Shown: one piece after another, positions 58,127 to 64,000 of the stretch | Layout: each line of letters starts with the position of its first letter | Numbering within the stretch: position 1 is the stretch's first letter | Origin: Dongshaea marina | GTDB lineage: Bacteria > Pseudomonadota > Gammaproteobacteria > Enterobacterales > Aeromonadaceae | Reading direction: 5' to 3' | Length of the DNA stretch: 64,000 nucleotides | Assembly: GCF_003072645.1 (NCBI RefSeq) | Contig: NZ_CP028897.1 | Location: 436,001-500,000, forward strand | Notes under the pieces: model-generated | Database searches by the model: none | Seen by the model: only the letters and a program-made list of their open reading frames with translations | Told to the model about the DNA's origin: nothing | Translations under genes and position numbers: made by a program

Positions 58127-58420
58127 ATGAATATTCGTCCATTACACGACCGTGTGATCGTTAAGCGCATTGAAACTGAAGCCAAGTCTGCTGGTGGCAT
58201 CGTGCTGACCGGTTCTGCGGCCGAGAAGTCTACCCGCGGTGAAATTCTGGCTATCGGTCAGGGTCGCGTGCTGGATAACGGTGAAGTGAAGCCACTGGCT
58301 GTTAAGGTTGGTGACACTGTTATCTTCAACGAAGGTTTTGGTGTGAAGACTGAGAAGCTGGATGGCTCTGAGGTTCTGATCATGTCCGAGTCTGACATCC
58401 TGGCGATTGTTGAACAGTAA
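58127..58420 (+). CDS. groES: Co-chaperonin GroES
   Basis: GroES caps the GroEL ring. The 97-residue product begins [14 protein letters not shown], has the mobile loop [20 protein letters not shown], and ends with the family [17 protein letters not shown]. An AGGGGAG site precedes the ATG. groEL follows after 30 bases. Confidence 0.97.
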   Translation: MNIRPLHDRVIVKRIETEAKSAGGIVLTGSAAEKSTRGEILAIGQGRVLDNGEVKPLAVKVGDTVIFNEGFGVKTEKLDGSEVLIMSESDILAIVEQ

Positions 58421-58438
58421 TTTGCTTTAGATAATTAA

Positions 58439-60097
<1,659 letters not shown>

Positions 60098-61146
60098 TGC
60101 GACGAGAGTCGCGTAGGTAGCTAGCCGAGCGGGCTACGTCCACAGTGGTCATTAACTCATAGGGTTTGACCACTGCCCTTCCCGCCGAAATAGCAATTGA
60201 TAAACCCGATATTCGGGCTTAAACTCAAGCCCGAATATCGGTCCTCGTACGAGGTCCGATGTTTAGGTATGGGCGAAAGCCTGTATCCCTCGCTTTAAGC
60301 GAATGATACACGTTGAAACAGCGCTAATAGTGTCTGTGAGGTAACGGGGATATTCGTGTCTTATTTAAGCTTGAGCCACCTACACGGTGCGAAGCTGTTT
60401 TCATTATTGTCTTAGCCAATTAGTTACTCGGACGGGTAGGTAATTGGATAGTAAGACCTATTGTTCAGCCAATAGTAGCCTAGGGATAGTGCATCTACGG
60501 TAACGTGATGTGCGGAGCTTCCTGACAATGTACCCCCGCGTATGCGGTTGTCTGTTACCGTGAGGTGATAGGCAGGCATGCAGCCAATAGTAGGCTGTAG
60601 AGGGGCTAGGCTGGGTTATATGGTTAACGCAAGTGAACTGCTGTTAAACACCGTCAGCCGCGACGAGCGTAACGCTATTGTCGTCTTCTTCACTGATCTT
60701 GACGTCGGTGGGTGGACTAACGCTCTGACCAAAAGGTATATGGCCGGTTATTCCCCTTACATCTGGGAATACGCTGACTCTTGTGCCATCGGTGGATAGG
60801 CAGAACCTAAGTAACTCATGTAATGGAAACGGAACTCGGTAACCCCGTATCTTTGCCATTTTGGCAGGTAACCCGCGAGGGAAACTGTTGAGGATGCGGG
60901 AATAGGAGAGCAGAAGAAGCAAATGCTGCCTTGTAATGAGGTGGATAAGGGGACAATGTTCCTCTGCCGGAAACGGAGCTGACGTCTGCTTGGTCTTTAA
61001 TCGCGTGAAAGCGTGTAAAGCCGTCGGGAAATGTGCGCTCAGTAACATGAGTCACACTTACAAAACGATCCCATGTGGGGCAGGAATAGCCCCATATGGG
61101 GATATCTATTCTCTGTCTTCCGGGATCACTTCTGGAGGATAGCAAG

Positions 61147-62800
61147 ATGAGTGTTTGTTTATCGACACCTGCATTCTCACACCCAGCCACAAGTTGGCAT
61201 ACGATCGACTGGAACAACTGTCATCGGAGGGTGCGAGGGCTACAGGTACGAATCGCGAAAGCAACGAAGAATCAGCAATGGCGGCAGGTCAAAAGATTGC
61301 AGCGCATGTTGGTTCGCTCGTTTTCAGCCAAGGCTTTGGCTGTAAGACGAGTAACTGAGAACCGTGGTCGCAAGACTGCGGGTGTTGACGGTGAAACTTG
61401 GGATACCCCGGAAACTAAATGGAGTGCTGTTATCCGATTAAGACGGCAAGGCTACAAGCCAAAACCGTTACGTAGAGTCTACATTCCGAAAGCGAATGGC
61501 AAACGTCGTCCGCTTGGGATACCGACCATGTTTGACAGGGCTATGCAGGCTTTGTATCTGATGGCCCTGGATCCTGTTTCGGAGACAACCGCGGATCGTA
61601 ACTCCTATGGTTTTCGCCCTCAGCGATCTACTGCTGATGCGATTGAGCAGATTTTTGTCAATCTCAGTCGCAAGAATTCGGCTCAGTGGATACTTGAAGG
61701 TGATATTAAGGGGTGTTTTGATCACATCAGCCATGACTGGATTACGGCAAATGTTCCGTTGGACAGATGCATAGTTAGGAAATGGCTGAAGGCAGGATAT
61801 ATGGAATCCAGCCAGTGGAATCCAACAGAGGCGGGAACTCCTCAGGGAGGTATTATCTCGCCAGTGTTGGCCAACATGGCTCTTGATGGTCTGGATACGG
61901 TGCTTGAATCTCATTTTGGGAAGAAAAACACTAAAGCCAGTTACAAGACTAAGGTCAATTACGTCAGATATGCGGATGACTTTGTCATTACCGGTATTTC
62001 TCGGGAGTTGTTGGAGCAGGAAGTTAAGCCAATTGTTCAGCGCTTTATGGCTGAGCGAGGGCTGACACTTTCAGCTGAGAAAACACTGATAACTCATGTA
62101 TCTGATGGGTTTGATTTTCTTGGGCAGAACATCAGAAAGTACAATGGCAAGCTGTTGATTAAGCCTGCTAAATTGAACTTGAAGGTGTTCTTAGCCAAGA
62201 TCAAGGCATTGATTAAAGGTCACAAGACGGTGCCCGCATGGAAGCTGATTGAGATGCTTAACCCGGTTATTCGGGGCTGGGCTAACTATCACCGACATGT
62301 AGTATCGAAAGAAACCTTTAGTTATGTGGATTACCGCATCTGGAAGATGCTGTGGCAATGGTGTCGACGGCGGCATGCAAAATCGCCATAAGCGCTGGAT
62401 CCGTGGAAAATACTTCAAAAGCGTGGGGATGCGCAGTTGGGTATTTTCTGGAATTTATCCCAGTGGTAAGGCGGCACAATTGCTATATGCTTCGGATACG
62501 CCAATCAAGCGGCATACCAAGATCAAAGGGGAAGCTAATCCTTATGATCCCTCATTCGAGCAGTATTTTGAAAAACGGTTGGAATATGTTTGGAGAAATT
62601 CAGCACAAGGGAATAAGAAATTAGTGGATCTTTGGTATCGACAGCTGAAACGCTGTCCCATGTGTAAGCAGTTTATTACGCTCGAAAGCCGGTGGGATAT
62701 CCACCATATTTTTGAGCGGCACAAGGGAGGGAATAGCAAGCTGAAGAACTTGGTGTTACTGCACCCAAATTGTCATCGTCAATTACATTCATTGACGTAA
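61147..62800 (+). pseudogene. ltrA: Group II intron-encoded reverse transcriptase/maturase with HNH endonuclease, frameshifted
   Basis: The protein would splice and mobilise the intron. From ATG at 61147 (GGAGG site) the frame covers the RT0-RT7 motifs: RRVTENRGRKTAGVDGE, RRVYIPKANGKRRPLGIPT, SYGFRPQRSTADAI, and VRYADDFVITG (catalytic YADD). It then enters the maturase region (VIRGWANYHRHVVSKETF) before stopping at 62391. The remainder, RHKRWIRGKYFKSVG to the HNH motif CPMCKQF...DIHHIFERHKGGN...LLHPNCHRQLHS, is in another frame. Removing one A from GCAAAATCG near 62377 rejoins them to about 550 residues. Either a real mutation or a sequence error. Confidence 0.87.
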
Positions 62801-63368
62801 GTCATTGAAATACATACTCAGGAAGTATATAAAGAGGACGAGTTTATCAAGCTCAGCGTCACTCTGATAAAGTGGCTGAAGGGCCGATAGAAGCAATGAA
62901 GGTAACCGGGTGGTGACTAGCCCACTGTAAAAACGCGCTAGGTGTTTGGCGGAACGTTAAACCGTTAATCGAACAAGTCTCGGCTTGTCCGTCGTGTGGA
63001 GACACGATAATCACTGCGCTGCAGCTGCAAGCAGTCTAATCCTGCAGTATCGGTTAGTTGGATTTGTAGATAGAGGTCTGTGGAATTGAGTTATTCTAGA
63101 TCACTCAGTTCAACCGCTTAGGCTGAAGCGGTATACAAATGCCAGGTTAAAATCTGGGCGCCCAGATCTTATTGAAGGCTTACGCCATGAAATTCGATCT
63201 GAAAATAACAGTGAACATTGATTTAGCGAAATTGATTATAGCGGCTACAACATGCATATCCGTTTTGCATAAATTAGGTTTTCTGTAACAAAGTCCGGGT
63301 CTGCTTGAAGGCCCGGCAACCTCTTTATAGTTGTTGGTCCATATAACCATATGGGCTTATAAAGGCTT
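62801..63368 (+). other. Intron domain IV remainder with a possible small ORF
   Basis: This stretch between the maturase ORF and domain V is longer than usual. It contains a 33-codon frame at 63187-63288 (MKFDLKITVNIDLAKLIIAA and on), hydrophobic in the middle, without a good ribosome site. Nested insertion or an expanded domain IV are both possible. Confidence 0.4.
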
Positions 63369-63473
63369 GAGCCGTATGCGGGGAAACTCGCACGTACGGT
63401 TCTTAGGGGGCGGTGGCGCAGAGATGCGCTGCTGCTACCCGACATCATCCCCCCGCTACCTATAGCGAGCTGA

Positions 63474-63506
63474 CAACACCCGCCTTGTGCGGGTGTTGTT
63501 GTATTT
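63474..63506 (+). terminator. groESL terminator, downstream of the intron
   Basis: CAACACCCGC and GCGGGTGTTG form a ten-base stem with loop CTTGT, followed by TTGTATTT. It lies about 30 bases past the intron's 3' end, where the groEL terminator is expected in an intron-free allele. Confidence 0.85.
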
Positions 63507-63868
63507 GGGGCCTGGTCAGTGGCTGCTGTCGACCTCAGATTATCTATATCCATACTCCAATCCATTTCTTTAAGAGTTGCCATCTTTTTCGCAGCGCCTC
63601 AGAGCTCACTTTGCATCGTCAGGATTCGTCCTGAATCCACTCCCACATAACACTCTATTCACTTACCTCAACTCTCTGGCACGATCTTCATGTTAAAAAT
63701 CCCCGCATTGATCATGGATTCTTGTGGGGCTCATCCGATAATCTGTTAACTCATTGTTTGTGTAAAAACTCAGCGGGTGAAGTGCGCTAATCCAGAGAGT
63801 CCAGGCTCGCAGCATTCACTAGCCGGAACCAAGAGGGATTTTATGAGTATTTATGTTGGGAGGGGCGG
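63507..63868. other. Intergenic region before the terminal transporter gene
   Basis: About 360 bases without a credible gene. It should contain the promoter of the following gene. No clear operator or repeat was recognised. Confidence 0.4.
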
Positions 63869-64000
63869 ATGAGCCAGACCCCGAAGAGGAGCGGTGCCAA
63901 GTTGCTGCCGTTGACGATAATCGTGATTGTTGCTGCAATCTTTTGGTATCAGACCCCGCCCGAGGGGTTACAGGTGGCGGCCTGGCATACGGCGATCGTG
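63869..64000 (+). CDS. DASS-family anion transporter, N-terminal fragment (3' truncated by window)
   Basis: The first 44 residues begin MSQTPKRSGAKLLPLTIIVI and contain PPEGLQVAAWHTAIV. This pattern (short basic start, first membrane helix, then P-EGL-x4-WH) is typical of divalent anion:sodium symporters and CitT-like antiporters. A GGGAGGGG ribosome site precedes the ATG. Substrate, possibly a di- or tricarboxylate or sulfate, cannot be judged from this fragment. Confidence 0.7.
   Translation, partial: MSQTPKRSGAKLLPLTIIVIVAAIFWYQTPPEGLQVAAWHTAIV

Noticed and set aside
60578-60799. 73-codon frame in the 5' part of the intron
   Set aside because: It lies where intron domain I-III RNA is expected, and no ribosome site or family match is visible.

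Overview
This window comes from a facultatively anaerobic gammaproteobacterium of the Aeromonadales/Vibrionales type. The evidence is gene order: secA-mutT-yacG-zapD-coaE-pilDCBA-nadC-ampD-pdhR-aceEF-lpd, crp-yhfA-yheU, yheS, slyD-fkpA-slyX and aspA-dcuA-fxsA-groESL. The family or genus cannot be fixed from the sequence alone; a marine lineage near Celerinatantimonas/Dongshaea or Photobacterium is only a guess.

Layout. 1-18.0 kb is a housekeeping block: the secA 3' end, mutT, yacG, a frameshifted zapD, coaE, the type IV pilus genes pilDCBA, an IS982-like insertion, nadC, ampD, and the pyruvate dehydrogenase operon behind a perfect PdhR box. 18.0-30.4 kb is the most remarkable part: a glycine reductase (Stickland-type) selenoprotein locus, trxB-trxA-grdA-grdC-grdD-grdE-grdB-(amino acid transporter)-grdX, convergent with selB and the selenocysteine tRNA gene selC. 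grdA and grdB each contain an in-frame UGA at the known selenocysteine position. grdB has a textbook 17-nt hairpin with a GGU loop 11 nt after its UGA. Together these genes encode reductive deamination of glycine to acetyl phosphate and ammonia, its electron supply through thioredoxin, and part of the selenocysteine decoding machinery. selA and selD are not in the window.

31-49 kb carries an H-NS family gene, an acyltransferase, the yheU/yhfA/crp group with a MITE against yheU, yheS, a CatB-like acetyltransferase, yheV, slyD, small hypotheticals, a SWIM protein, rarD, an oxidoreductase, a MarR-GNAT fusion, and about 1.1 kb of duplicated structured non-coding repeat before slyX. 49-58 kb holds fkpA, a PAS/degenerate-GGDEF protein, cutA, dcuA, aspA, fxsA and a MATE transporter.

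58-63.5 kb is groESL behind a sigma-32 promoter. A group II intron of about 3.3 kb splits the groEL stop codon: unspliced RNA reads TAG from the intron's first G, spliced RNA would read TAA. The groEL terminator lies beyond the intron. The window ends inside a DASS-type transporter gene.

Data caution. Four apparent frameshifts (zapD, two in trxB, one in grdE) can each be repaired by adding one G in a G-rich run. Because zapD is a housekeeping gene, under-called homopolymers are at least as likely as gene decay.
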